NCBI GenBank assembly: GCA_965219235.1
Contig: OZ244721.1
Location: forward strand, 434,001 to 498,000
Reading direction: 5' to 3'
Length of the DNA: 64,000 bases
Source of the DNA: CBDHCC01 sp965219235
GTDB lineage: Bacteria; Pseudomonadota; Alphaproteobacteria; Sphingomonadales; Sphingomonadaceae
Shown here: positions 42,126 to 51,400 of the stretch, piece by piece
How positions within the stretch are numbered: the stretch's first letter is position 1
Layout: each line of letters begins with the position of its first letter
The notes under the pieces: model-generated
Told to the model about the DNA's origin: nothing
Database searches by the model: none
What the model saw: the letters and a program-made list of their open reading frames with translations, nothing else
Translations under genes and position numbers: made by a program

Positions 42126-42303
42126 CCCTCTCCCTTTCAGGGGAGCGTTGCGCATTGCCGCCACCGTCTTCGTCATCCCCGCGAAGGCGGGGATCCACGC
42201 ACCGTATGCGGGGACGGAGTCGCTGTTGGACGAGTGGCGCCTGGATCCCCCTTCGCGGGGATGACGATGTTGAATTGCGCGACGGTCCCCTTGAGGGGAG
42301 AGG
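42126..42303. repeat. Interrupted family C repeat (copy 5)
   Basis: Left half-arm CCCTCTCCCTTTCAGGGGAG at 42126-42145 and right half-arm CCCCTTGAGGGGAGAGG at 42287-42303 match the two ends of other family C copies, but the space between them (about 140 bp) contains a complete family D element (42171-42266). This looks like a D element inserted into an older C element. Confidence 0.65.
42171..42266. repeat. Palindromic repeat, family D (copy 5), nested in a family C element
   Basis: Left arm CGTCATCCCCGCGAAGGCGG(GGATCCA), right arm (CTGGATCCCC)CTTCGCGGGGATGACG, both hairpin-forming, with the standard D ends. It lies in the divergent region between the O-ligase microprotein and the glycosyltransferase; the remaining 42001-42385 stretch has no other gene that I can support. 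Confidence 0.84.
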
Positions 42304-42385
42304 TTGCCGGATCGTTTTCCACCGCAGCGGCCCGTCCCCACTTGACGCGCCGTTAACCCTGGCGCTCCTACGGCCCGCACCCCCC

Positions 42386-43648
42386 ATGACCGCGCCGCCC
42401 GCCCATCCGCCCGCCGAGGCCCCGCCGGACGCGCGCGCGCCCATCCGCATCCTGCACATCCTCGACCACTCGCTGCCGATGATGAGCGGCTACACGACCC
42501 GCACGCGCGCGATCCTGAAGGCGGGCGAGGGGCGGGGCTGGGCGGTGGCCGGCGTCACCGGCTTGCGCCACACGGCGGGCTCCATCCGGGTGGGCGAGGA
42601 GGCGCGCGAGGTCGTGGACGGCCTGACCTTCCATCGCACGCCGCCGCGCCGGACACGCACGCCGCTGGGCGAGGTGCGCGCGCTGGCCGACCGGATCGTG
42701 GAGGTTGCCCGCGATTTCCACCCCGACATCCTGCACGCCCACTCGCCGGTGCTGAACGCCTGGGCGGCGCTGGGGGCGGGGCGGCGTCTGCGCCGGCCGG
42801 TGCTCTACGAGATCCGGGCGTTCTGGGAGGACGCGGCGGTCGGCAACGGCACGGGCACGGAGGGCTCGCCCAAGTTCCGGCTGACGCACTGGGCCGAGAC
42901 GCAGGCCGTACGCCGCGCGGAGCGCGTGGCGACGATCTGCCACGGTCTCAAGGCCGACCTGATCGTGCGCGGCATTCCGGAGGACAAGATCGTGGTGTCG
43001 CCCAACGGCGTCGACCACACCCTGTTCGGCACGCCGGAACCGCGCGACGAGGCGCTGGCCGCCGAACTGGGGCTGGCGGGCGCCACCGTGCTGGGCTTCA
43101 TCGGCAGCTTCTACCCCTATGAGGGCCTGGACCTGCTGATCGCCGCGTTGCCGACGATCGTCGCGGCCGATCCCACGGTGCGCCTGCTGCTGGTCGGCGG
43201 GGGGCCGGAGGAGATGGCGCTGCGCTTCCAGGCGGCGGACTCGCCGGTGGCGGACCGCATCCACTTCGCCGGCCGGGTGCCGCACGACGCGGTCGGCCGC
43301 TATTACGGCCTGGTCGATCTGTTCGTCTATCCGCGCCGCGCCATGCGCTTGACGGAGCTCGTGACTCCGCTCAAGCCGCTGGAGGCGATGGCGGAGGGTC
43401 GGCTGGTCGCCGCGTCGGACGTGGGCGGCCATCGCGAGCTGATGACGGACGGCGAGACCGCGACGCTGTTCGCGCCGGACGATCCCGGGGCGCTGGCGGC
43501 GGCGGTGACCGCGCTGCTCGCCGATCGCGACGGCTGGGCGGAGCGGCGGGCGGCGGCGCGGGAGACGGTGCGGACGACGCGTAACTGGTCGTCAAACATT
43601 GCCCGCTACGATCCGGTGTACCGCGAGATGATGGGACGGAACGCATGA
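42386..43648 (+). CDS. Glycosyltransferase, exosortase A system-associated (GT4-like)
   Basis: A 420-residue GT-B glycosyltransferase. The N-terminal Rossmann half starts IRILHILDHSLPMMSGYTTR, a phrase typical of the PEP-CTERM/exosortase A-associated glycosyltransferases; the C-terminal half has GFIGSFYPYEGLDLLI and the GT4 EX7E-type region YPRRAMRLTELVTPLKPLEAMA. The donor and acceptor are unknown. ATG 42386 gives an N-terminus with a short disordered Pro/Ala run. Its stop overlaps the next gene's start (ATGA). Confidence 0.87.
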   Translation: MTAPPAHPPAEAPPDARAPIRILHILDHSLPMMSGYTTRTRAILKAGEGRGWAVAGVTGLRHTAGSIRVGEEAREVVDGLTFHRTPPRRTRTPLGEVRALADRIVEVARDFHPDILHAHSPVLNAWAALGAGRRLRRPVLYEIRAFWEDAAVGNGTGTEGSPKFRLTHWAETQAVRRAERVATICHGLKADLIVRGIPEDKIVVSPNGVDHTLFGTPEPRDEALAAELGLAGATVLGFIGSFYPYEGLDLLIAALPTIVAADPTVRLLLVGGGPEEMALRFQAADSPVADRIHFAGRVPHDAVGRYYGLVDLFVYPRRAMRLTELVTPLKPLEAMAEGRLVAASDVGGHRELMTDGETATLFAPDDPGALAAAVTALLADRDGWAERRAAARETVRTTRNWSSNIARYDPVYREMMGRNA

Positions 43649-44637
43649 GCGAATGGGCGGAGACGGGGTTGGGGGAGCGCTGGCGGCGGCTTCACCCCGG
43701 CTGGCGCACGGCCGCCGTGTTCGCGGGCGTGGCCGTTCTGTCGCTCGCGGTCCCGAATACGCTGGTGGAGGGCCTGTCGCGGGCGTTCGGCCTGCCGCGC
43801 GTGAGCGCGCTGCTGCAGCCCCCGATCGGCTATGCCGGCCGCGCCGCGCTGGCGCTGCTCGTCGGCTGGCTCGCCGCTGTGGGCTTCGCGGTGCACGGCT
43901 GGAGCCGCGAGCGCGCGCCCGGCGGACCGCTGGGCGTGTGGGTCGATGGCGAAGCGGTGGGCGACGATCCGCTGCGGGTCGAGCCGCTGGCCGCCGCCCG
44001 CGATCTCGGCGCCCGTTTCGACGAGTCGCCCTATCTCGCCCCGCCGCCGCCCACGCCCGACGCGCGGCTGGATCCCGACTCGACGCTCGCCGAGCCCAAA
44101 TGGCGGGCCGGCGCGGCGGAGGCGATCGTCCGGACCGACGACTGGGATCGCGAGGTGCAGGCGCACTGGGAGGCGCAGGCGGCCGCGGTGACCGTCGAAG
44201 AGCACGAGCCGTCCGTCGCGGCCGATTCCGTCCAGCCCGGCAATGCGGCCGAGCAGTGGGACGGGCCGGCGGAGGTCGAGGCGGAGGCTCCGCTGGCCAG
44301 GGAGGTGTGCGCCTCCCTCGAGGACGGCGAGGAGCCGGTCGCCGGTCCGGTGGAAGAAGTCGCCGTGCCGGTGCCGGTGCTATCACGGAACGCCGGTGCC
44401 GAGGAGAACGAAGACGAGATCGACGACGAGCGCTCCTGGGCCGACCTTGCCCGGCGCCTGCCCGTGAGGCCGGATGCGCCCGACGAGCCGCTGCCGACCA
44501 CCGCGGAGCTGCTCGACCGGCTGACCCGCGCCGCCGTGCGCCGTGCGCCCCGGCCCGCGCCGCCGCGCACGGTCGGCGCCGCCGATCCCGCCGCCCAGAT
44601 CGCCGAGGCGCTCGGCATCCTGCGCGAGGCTGGGTAG
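43645..44637 (+). CDS. Membrane-anchored acidic protein of unknown function, coupled to the glycosyltransferase
   Basis: A 330-residue protein that starts inside the ATGA overlap with the glycosyltransferase stop. It has two N-terminal membrane helices (about 22-42 and 65-88) and then a long, strongly acidic, low-complexity region (Glu/Ala/Pro/Val-rich, about 120-280), closed by a short helix-forming segment EALGILREAG. No enzymatic motif is visible. The position implies a role in the same glycan or secretion pathway, perhaps as a scaffold; that is inference. Confidence 0.72.
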   Translation: MSEWAETGLGERWRRLHPGWRTAAVFAGVAVLSLAVPNTLVEGLSRAFGLPRVSALLQPPIGYAGRAALALLVGWLAAVGFAVHGWSRERAPGGPLGVWVDGEAVGDDPLRVEPLAAARDLGARFDESPYLAPPPPTPDARLDPDSTLAEPKWRAGAAEAIVRTDDWDREVQAHWEAQAAAVTVEEHEPSVAADSVQPGNAAEQWDGPAEVEAEAPLAREVCASLEDGEEPVAGPVEEVAVPVPVLSRNAGAEENEDEIDDERSWADLARRLPVRPDAPDEPLPTTAELLDRLTRAAVRRAPRPAPPRTVGAADPAAQIAEALGILREAG

Positions 44638-44676
44638 GGATCGAGCGGCCGCTCGGGGCTGCGGGAGGGTTGCGGC

Positions 44677-44994
44677 CTATTCCCGCACCACCAGCGCCTC
44701 CACCGTTACCAGGTCGCCGTCGATCTCCGTCACCTCCAGGTCGGCGACGAAGACGTCCGGCAGCGTGAACTCGTGATCGGGCAGCGTCGCGAGTCGCGCG
44801 GGCGTGGCGGCGGTGCGCAGAACGACCTGGTGGCGCGCGCCGGCGAAGGTCACCGAATGCCAGTCGGTGCGGCGCGATCGCACGACCTCGCCGCCCAGCA
44901 GAGCGGCAAGTTGCGCGCACAGGGCGGCATGGACGTCCAGCTTGGTGAAGTGCGGGCGCCGTGCGGTGGCGGCGCGGTCGTGGGCAGGGCTCAT
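44677..44994 (-). CDS. Conserved hypothetical protein downstream of the small HTH gene
   Basis: A 105-residue, mainly beta-strand soluble protein. The middle reads SRRTDWHSVTFAGARHQVVL and the end has three strands rich in Val/Asp/Glu (FVADLEVTEIDGDLVTVEAL). I do not recognise the family. Its ATG overlaps the stop of the small HTH gene (ATGA), so the two are made together, in a unit divergent from the S24 repressor-like gene. Confidence 0.75.
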   Translation of the reverse strand: MSPAHDRAATARRPHFTKLDVHAALCAQLAALLGGEVVRSRRTDWHSVTFAGARHQVVLRTAATPARLATLPDHEFTLPDVFVADLEVTEIDGDLVTVEALVVRE

Positions 44995-45176
44995 GCGTGG
45001 GTCTCCTCGTGCATGTTCATGAAATGTTCTATACGGGATCGCAGCGGAGCCCGGGGTTCGCGGCCGGCGCGCAGATCCGACACGAGGTTGGGGTCGCCCA
45101 CCGCCAGCCGGCCGAAGCGGGTGGCGGAGAGCTCGTGGCGGCTCAGGAACCGCTCGACTCGGTGGCGGATGTGCAT
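44991..45176 (-). CDS. Small helix-turn-helix (XRE/Cro-like) protein
   Basis: A 61-residue protein almost entirely made of one predicted HTH: helices in HRVERFLSRHELSATRFGRL, the recognition helix in PNLVSDLRAG, and a closing RSRIEHFM. The pattern resembles short Cro-type or XRE regulators. It is divergent from an S24 repressor-like gene (45277), with a palindrome in the 100-bp gap between them. The pair forms a CI/Cro-like layout, but there is no other phage gene, so it is more likely a chromosomal regulatory unit. Confidence 0.72.
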   Translation of the reverse strand: MHIRHRVERFLSRHELSATRFGRLAVGDPNLVSDLRAGREPRAPLRSRIEHFMNMHEETHA

Positions 45177-45226
45177 CGGTCTGCTCCCGTCCTACGCCGA
45201 TGCGACTCACCGGCCGGCCCACCTTG

Positions 45227-45242
45227 ATAGGAAAAATCCTAT
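45227..45242. promoter_or_regulatory. Candidate operator palindrome between the divergent HTH and S24 genes
   Basis: ATAGGAAAAATCCTAT: two perfect 6-base arms around AAAA, in a small AT-rich patch inside an otherwise GC-rich gap. It lies 34 bases before the S24 gene start and 50 bases before the HTH gene start, a position from which a bound dimer could affect both promoters. No clear -35/-10 pair could be assigned. Confidence 0.55.
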
Positions 45243-45276
45243 TTGTCGATAGCGAATTCCCTGCTACAGGCGGGCC

Positions 45277-45912
45277 ATGGCCGAAGCCGATCCCCGCTCC
45301 ACCCTTGCGCGTCTCGCCGCCGAACGCGGCCACGACTTCGCCACCCTGTCGCGCCTGATCGGGCGCAACGCCGCCTACATCCAGCAATATGTCCGGCGCG
45401 GCACCCCCCGGCGCCTGACGGAGGAGGATCGCGCGACCCTGGCGCAGTTCCTCGGCGTGGACGAAGCGCGTCTGGGCGGCCGCGCCGCCCCCACGGCCGA
45501 CCGCGCCGGCGTGCCGTGGCTCACGCCGCGGCCATCGGCCGGCCCGGGCAGCGCCGAAGAGGACGAGCGGGCGCTGGACACCCTGGGCTTTCCACCGGCG
45601 TTCCTGCGGCGGCTGGGCGCGCAGCCGGACCGGGTGAGCGCGGTCGTGGTGCGCGGCGACTCGATGGCGCCGACCTTGGCGGACGGCGACCTGATCCTGG
45701 TCGATCACGCCGCGGCCGACCGCCCGCTCGCCGATGGCATCCACGTGCTGCGACGCGACGGCGCGCTGCTCGTCAAGCGTCTGGCGCGCGAGGTCGCGGG
45801 CGGCTGGACCGTGGCGAGCGACAACCCGGCCGTCCCCGACGAGCACGGTGTGCCGGCGCGCGCGCTGGCGGTGGTCGGGCGCGTGGCGTGGTTCGGCCGC
45901 GCGGTGCGCTGA
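45277..45912 (+). CDS. S24 (LexA/CI-like) transcriptional repressor
   Basis: A 211-residue protein: an N-terminal HTH-like domain (about 8-65, with RNAAYIQQYVRRG) and a C-terminal S24 peptidase domain. The catalytic pair is Ser-129 in VVRGDSMAPTLADGD and Lys-167 in ALLVKRLARE. An Ala-Gly at 77-78 (DRAGVP) is a plausible self-cleavage site. CI/LexA-like proteins of this type are cut after RecA activation; whether this one is remains open. It likely binds the palindrome at 45227-45242 and so controls itself and the HTH gene. Confidence 0.87.
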   Translation: MAEADPRSTLARLAAERGHDFATLSRLIGRNAAYIQQYVRRGTPRRLTEEDRATLAQFLGVDEARLGGRAAPTADRAGVPWLTPRPSAGPGSAEEDERALDTLGFPPAFLRRLGAQPDRVSAVVVRGDSMAPTLADGDLILVDHAAADRPLADGIHVLRRDGALLVKRLAREVAGGWTVASDNPAVPDEHGVPARALAVVGRVAWFGRAVR

Positions 45913-46055
45913 GACATCCGGCAGGCTGAACGCTCCGTCAACCATCTTGGTGGGGCGGGGCGGAAAGGCGGCGCGACGCACAAGGCGGGCGTCCCGTCGT
46001 CCAGGAGCCGTCCTTGCGCCTTCGCTCGCCCTCGCCCGCCGTCCATACGATCGCG

Positions 46056-46271
46056 ATGGCCCCGGCCCGGGTGGAGCCCGTCACGCGAGCCGTGGCCGAC
46101 GCGGCGCTGGCGTTGGCGGAGGCACACGGCGCGAACGCCCGTCGCGAGGCGCGGGCGCGCGCCCGTCAAGCCGCCGCGCGCGAGAACCTGTCCGCCTGGG
46201 CGCGCTGGCGGGCGGCGGAGCGACTGCTCGGCGTTTTGGCGGCGGAGGCGGGGGCGGGGGCGCGGCACTAG
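46056..46271 (+). CDS. Small Ala/Arg-rich protein, unknown function
   Basis: A 71-residue ORF with a single predicted long helix (Ala/Arg-rich, ARREARARARQAAARENLSAWARWRAAERL is its general character). The ATG at 46056 has no convincing ribosome site, so the call is tentative; a longer TTG form from 46014 is possible. It lies in the 430-bp gap before tamA. The rest of that gap (45913-46055, 46272-46346) holds nothing I can identify. Confidence 0.45.
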   Translation: MAPARVEPVTRAVADAALALAEAHGANARREARARARQAAARENLSAWARWRAAERLLGVLAAEAGAGARH

Positions 46272-46346
46272 CGCTCTCCTCCCGCGGAAGTGTGCCGCCG
46301 CCACTCCCCGCTGGCACCCCATGCCCCGCTCGGCTAGAGCGACGCG

Positions 46347-48260
46347 ATGGCGTGCCTTCGCCCCCTCGTCCTGCTGGTCGCGCTGGGTGCCGTCGGGCCG
46401 CTCGCGGCGCAGGAGCGCGTGATGGCCGGCGCGGCCGTGGATCCGACCGCGCCGCTCGACCCCATGCCCGCGATCGACGTCGCCTGGCCCGCGCTGCCCG
46501 ATCGCACGGCCGCGCCCGGCGCGCGCGCGGAGGTGGCGGAGGCGACGCGCTACACCACCCGGATCACCGGCCTGGACCCGGCGGTCGCCCCGGACGTCCT
46601 GGCCCGCTTCCGTGAGAACTCGGCGCTGCGGGCGGGCAAGGGCAAGGCGGACACCACCGGCCAGATCGACCGCCGGGTGCGCGACGACCGCGAGATGCTG
46701 GTGACGCTCCTGCGCTCGCAGGGCTATTACGACGCCGAGGTGGAGCCCCGGCTCGCCTCCGGCGCGGACGGGCGACTCGCGATCGAGTTCGCCGCCCGCC
46801 CGGGCACCCGCTACCGCTTCGACCGGGTGGCGCTGCCGGGGCTCGCCGCCGCCGCCGTCGAGGCGAAGGCGCGCGCCGCCTTCGGCGTGAGCGAGGGCGA
46901 CCCCGCCGCGGCCGCTCCCGTCATCGCCGGCCGCACCGCGCTCGCGGCCACGCTCGCCGACAACGGCTACCCCTTCGCCACGGTGGGAGAGGAGCGCGCG
47001 GTCGTGGACCACGCCAGCGAGAGCGCGGCGCTGACCGTGCCCGTCTCGCCGGGCGAGCGCGCCACCTTCGGCGCGATCCGCATGGGCGACACCTCGCTCT
47101 TCGGGGCCGACCACGTCGCGGACATCGCGCGGTTCAAGGCCGGCGACACCTACAGCGCGGCCGAGCTGGAGGACCTGCGCCGCGCGCTCGTCGCGACGGG
47201 GATCGTCGGCTCGGTCAAGGCGCAGCCGGTCCGCACCGCGACGCCGGGCGTCGTCGATGTCGGCGTCGATCTGACGCCCGCCAAGCTGCGCACCATAGCG
47301 GGATCGCTGGGCTACGGCACGGGCGAGGGCGCGCGCGCCGAGGTGAGCTGGCAGCACCGCAACCTCATCCGGCCGGAGGGTGCCGTGACTGTGCGCGGGC
47401 TGCTCGGCACGCAGGAGCAGGGCGCGTCGGTCGATCTGCGGATGAACAATTTCGGCGCGCGCGACCGCGTCCTGTCGGCGCAGATCGCCGCCTCCACGGT
47501 CGATCGGCCCGCCTACCAGGCGAACTTCGTCACGCTCACCGCCGCACTTGAGCGCAAGAGCACCTTCCTCTTGCAGAAGGAGTGGACCTGGTCGGCGGGC
47601 ACCGAGCTGCTCGCCTCCGACGAACGCGCCGCGCTCGCCGACACCGGGCTCACGCGGCGGCGCACCTATCTGATCGGCGCCCTGCCGCTGGCGCTGGGCT
47701 ATGACGGCTCGGACAGCCTGCTCGACCCGACGCGCGGGGTGCGGGTCGGGCTGCGCCTGTCGCCGGAGCTCTCGTTGCTGAACGGCACGGTCGGCTATCT
47801 GCGCGCGCAGCTGGACGCGAGCGGCTATCTACCGGTGGGCGAGCGCGTGGTGCTGGCCGGCCGGGGTCGGATCGGCACCATCGTCGGCCTGGGCCGCGAC
47901 CTGCTCGCCCCGTCGCGCCGCTTCTACGCCGGCGGCGGCGCGTCGGTGCGCGGCTATGGCTATCAGGACATCGGCCCGCGCGACCTCAACAACGACCCGA
48001 TCGGGGGGCGCTCGCTGTCGGAGCTGTCGGTGGAGGCGCGCGTGCGCTTCGGCGACTTCGGCGTGGTGCCGTTCGTGGACGCCGGCAACATCTCGGCCGG
48101 CGGGCTGCCGACCTTGGGCGAGTTGCGCATCGGCGCGGGGCTGGGCGTGCGCTACTACAGCGCCTTCGGTCCGATCCGCGTGGACGTCGGCACACCCCTC
48201 AACCCCCAGCCCGGCGACCCGGCCGTGGCCGTCTATGTCTCGCTGGGGCAGGCGTATTGA
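46347..48260 (+). CDS. tamA: Translocation and assembly module outer-membrane protein (TamA, Omp85 family)
   Basis: A 637-residue outer-membrane protein of the Omp85/BamA superfamily. Signal peptide at 1-22 (cut after PLAAQ), then three POTRA-like domains (about 70-350) and a 16-strand beta barrel to the end, closing on VAVYVSLGQAY. The barrel carries RRFYAGGGASVRGYGYQDIG, the conserved VRGY/F motif of Omp85 proteins. It is followed by tamB, with which it forms the TAM complex for outer-membrane protein or lipid assembly. Confidence 0.9.
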   Translation: MACLRPLVLLVALGAVGPLAAQERVMAGAAVDPTAPLDPMPAIDVAWPALPDRTAAPGARAEVAEATRYTTRITGLDPAVAPDVLARFRENSALRAGKGKADTTGQIDRRVRDDREMLVTLLRSQGYYDAEVEPRLASGADGRLAIEFAARPGTRYRFDRVALPGLAAAAVEAKARAAFGVSEGDPAAAAPVIAGRTALAATLADNGYPFATVGEERAVVDHASESAALTVPVSPGERATFGAIRMGDTSLFGADHVADIARFKAGDTYSAAELEDLRRALVATGIVGSVKAQPVRTATPGVVDVGVDLTPAKLRTIAGSLGYGTGEGARAEVSWQHRNLIRPEGAVTVRGLLGTQEQGASVDLRMNNFGARDRVLSAQIAASTVDRPAYQANFVTLTAALERKSTFLLQKEWTWSAGTELLASDERAALADTGLTRRRTYLIGALPLALGYDGSDSLLDPTRGVRVGLRLSPELSLLNGTVGYLRAQLDASGYLPVGERVVLAGRGRIGTIVGLGRDLLAPSRRFYAGGGASVRGYGYQDIGPRDLNNDPIGGRSLSELSVEARVRFGDFGVVPFVDAGNISAGGLPTLGELRIGAGLGVRYYSAFGPIRVDVGTPLNPQPGDPAVAVYVSLGQAY

Positions 48261-48279
48261 GGAGCCGGATATTTGAGAC

Positions 48280-48400
48280 CCCTCTCCCCTTCAGGGGAGA
48301 GGGAGAGCCGCGAACGCGGCGAGGGAGAGGGGCCACCCCCACCCGCGCGAGCCTCGCGGACGGTCCCCTCTCCCTACCCTCTTCCCTGAAGGGGAGAGGG
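48280..48400. repeat. Palindromic repeat, family C (copy 6), between tamA and tamB
   Basis: Left hairpin CCCTCTCCCCTTCAGGGGAG, right hairpin CTCTTCCCTGAAGGGGAGAG, and a core with CCCCTCTCCCTACC. It separates the two cotranscribed genes. Confidence 0.85.
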
Positions 48401-48417
48401 CTTCTTGTTCGGAGCCC

Positions 48418-51400
48418 ATGAGCACGCGCACGGGCGCGGCCGCGCGCTGGACCGGCCGTGTCGCGCTGGGCGTGGGCGCGCTGGCGGTCGGCGCGGTGGT
48501 GGGACTCGACACCCAGCCGGGCCATCGGCTCGTCATCCGCCAGATCGAAGGACTGCGCCCCGCGTCCGGCCTGCGCATCGCGGTGGGGCGGATCGACGGC
48601 TCGCTCTACAACCGCACGACCTTGCGCGACGTGCGGCTGTCCGCGGCCAACGGCGTGTTCCTGACGGTGCCGGAGGCGCTGTTGGACTGGGAGCCGCTGG
48701 ACCTGCTCGCCAACCGCCTCACCATCCACGACCTGCTGGCGCCCGCCGCCACCGTGTTGCGCCCGCCGCGCTTCGCGCCGTCCCGGACGCCGCAACCGAT
48801 CCTGCCCGACCTCGCGATCACCGTCGACCGGCTGCGCGTCGACCGTCTCACGCTGGCGCAGGGGGTGGCCGGGCCGCGGCGCACCGGGCGCGTGGCGCTC
48901 AAGGCGAGCGCGATCGGCGGGCGGCTGGTGGTGAACGGCGCGGCCGCGCTGGCCGAGGGCGGCGACCGGCTGACGGTGCGGATGGACGGGCGGCCGGACG
49001 GCGACCGCTTCCGCCTGGCCGCCACCCTGTTCGCGCCGGCGGGCGGAGCGGCGGCGACCCGGTTGGGGCTGCGCGGTCCCAGCGCGTTGGCCGTCACGGC
49101 GGCGGGACGCTGGACGGACTGGCGAGGCACGGCGGCGCTCGTCCAACCGCGCGCCACCGTCGCCGACCTGGCGCTGTCGGCGAAGGGCGGCCTCTATCGG
49201 GTGAGCGGCACCCTCGATCCCTCCTCGCGCCTCAGCGGCCGGCTGGCGCGCTTCGTCGGGCGGCGGGTGGCGGTGGAGGGGCAGGGTCGCTGGAGCGCCG
49301 GCACGATCACCGGCTCGGCGCGGCTCGGCGTGCCCGCTGGCGTGGTGCGCGCCACCGGCGGGCTGGACGTCGCCGCGCAGGCGTTCCGCGACCTTCGGCT
49401 GCGGGCGACGATCGCCCGGCCGGAGCTGCTGGTGCCCACCGCCCGCGCCCGCGACCTCCGGCTCGACGCGCGGCTGGACGGCGCGATCCCGCGCGCGGCG
49501 TTCCAGTGGCGGCTCACCGCCGACAGCTTGAAGGTGGACCGCGCTCTCGTCACCGGCCTGGTCGCCACGGGCACCGGCCGGCTGAGCGACCCGCCCTTCG
49601 GCACCACCATGCGGGCGCGGGCCGCGAGCGTGACCGGCGTGGACGAGGACCTCGACCGCATCCTGCGCGACGTGCGCCTGTCCGGCCCGCTGTCGCTCTC
49701 CGCCGAGCGGCTGGTGGCGTCGGACCTGCGGCTGACGGCGCCCGATCTGGTGGCCAAGGTCGGGCTGCGCGTCGACCTCAGGACCGGCCGCTACGACGCC
49801 GCCGTCGCCGCCCAGCTCGCCCGCTTCGCGATCCGGGGGCTGGGCGAGGTGGCGGTGGGCGGCGACCTGCGGCTGGTGCCCGACGGTCGCGGCTTCCGCT
49901 ATTCCGGCCCGGCGAGCGTGCGCTTCCGTCGGCTCGACAACCCCTTCCTGCAGTCGCTGGCGAAGGGCCTGCCGAGCGCCACGGCCCGGATCGAGCGGGG
50001 TGGCGACAAGATCGTGCGCTTCGCCGGCCTGACGCTCATCTCGCCCGGCCTGACGCTGTCGGGGGCGGGGCTGCGGCGGCCGGACGGCAGCTTCGAGTTC
50101 ACCGGGCTGGGCCGCTCGGCCGAGTACGGTCCGATCACCCGGCTGGTGCTCTCCGGGCGGCCGGAGCGCCCGCGCGCCGAGCTGACGCTCGCCGAACCCG
50201 TCGGCGGGGTGACCGCGGTGGAACTGGTGCTGGAGCCCTCGGCCACGGGCTACGCGCTGGCGGCGCGCGGCGGCTCCCCGCTCGGGCCGTTCACCGCCGA
50301 TGGCGCGGTCGAGCTGACGCCGGGCGCGGACACGGCGGTGCGGCTCGACCGGCTGGCGGTGGCGGGCACGACGGGCACTGGCCGGGTGCGGCTCGCCGAC
50401 GGCCGGCTCGACGGCCGGATCGCGTTCTCGGGCGGCGGCCTGACCGGCACCGTCGGCCTGAGCCCGGTGGCGGGCGGGCAGGGGGTCGCGATCGCCGCCA
50501 CGGCGGACAACGCCGACCTGCCCCGGTTCGGCCTCACCGTCGGCCGGGGGGAGGCCACCGCCGATCTGGTGCTGGACCATGGCCTGCGCTCGCTCTCCGG
50601 CTCGGCCACGGGCGAGGCGGTGCGGGTCGGCGGCGTGGCGCTCGACAGCGTCGCGGCGACCGCCGACATCGCGGACGGGCGCGGCACCGTCGTCGCCTCG
50701 GCGAGCGGCCGCGCGGCGGGCCGCTTCGATCTCCAGGCGCGCGCCACCGTGGACGGCCCCACCGCGCGCATCGAAGGCGGTGGCACGGCGGGCGGCGAGG
50801 CGCTGGCGCTCACCCAGCCGGTCACCGTCACGCGCCGCGCGGACGGCTATGAGGTGACGGGGCTGGAGCTCACCTTCGGCGGCGGCGCGGCGCGCGCGGA
50901 CGCGTTCGTCGGGCCGGGGGTGAACACGCTCGCCGCCGAGCTGGACCAGCTGCCGCTCCGCCTGTTCGACCTGGCGATTCCCGATCTCGGCCTGGGCGGC
51001 ACGGTCAGCGGCACCGCCCGCTATGGCCCCGCCAGCACCGGCGGCGCACCGGAGGGCGCGCTGGAGCTGACCGTCGCCGGGCTGACCCGCTCCACCATCG
51101 CGCGCTCGTCCGCCCCGCTCGACCTCGCAGTGGCGGCGCGGCTGGGCGGGGCCATGGCGGGCCTGCGCGCGGTGGCCGGGGACGACTCGGGCGCGGTGCT
51201 GGGCCGCGCGCAGATGAGCCTGACCGGCGTGCCCGACCGGGGATCGCTGGCCGAGCGCCTGACCGCCGCTCCCTTGCGCGCCCAGTTGCGGTACAACGGG
51301 CCGGCGGGCACGCTGTGGCGGCTGGGCGGCGTCGACCTGTTCGACCTGACCGGGCCGGTCGCGATCGGCGCGGACGTGGGCGGCACGCTGGACGACCCGG

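Noticed and set aside
41997..42380. A 127-codon minus-strand frame before the O-ligase microprotein
   Set aside because: It reads through the nested C and D repeats and has no conserved-looking core; its ATGA overlap with the microprotein is probably chance.
44677..45912. CI/Cro-like genes as the edge of a prophage
   Set aside because: No integrase, terminase, capsid or lysis gene is present; flanking genes are chromosomal.
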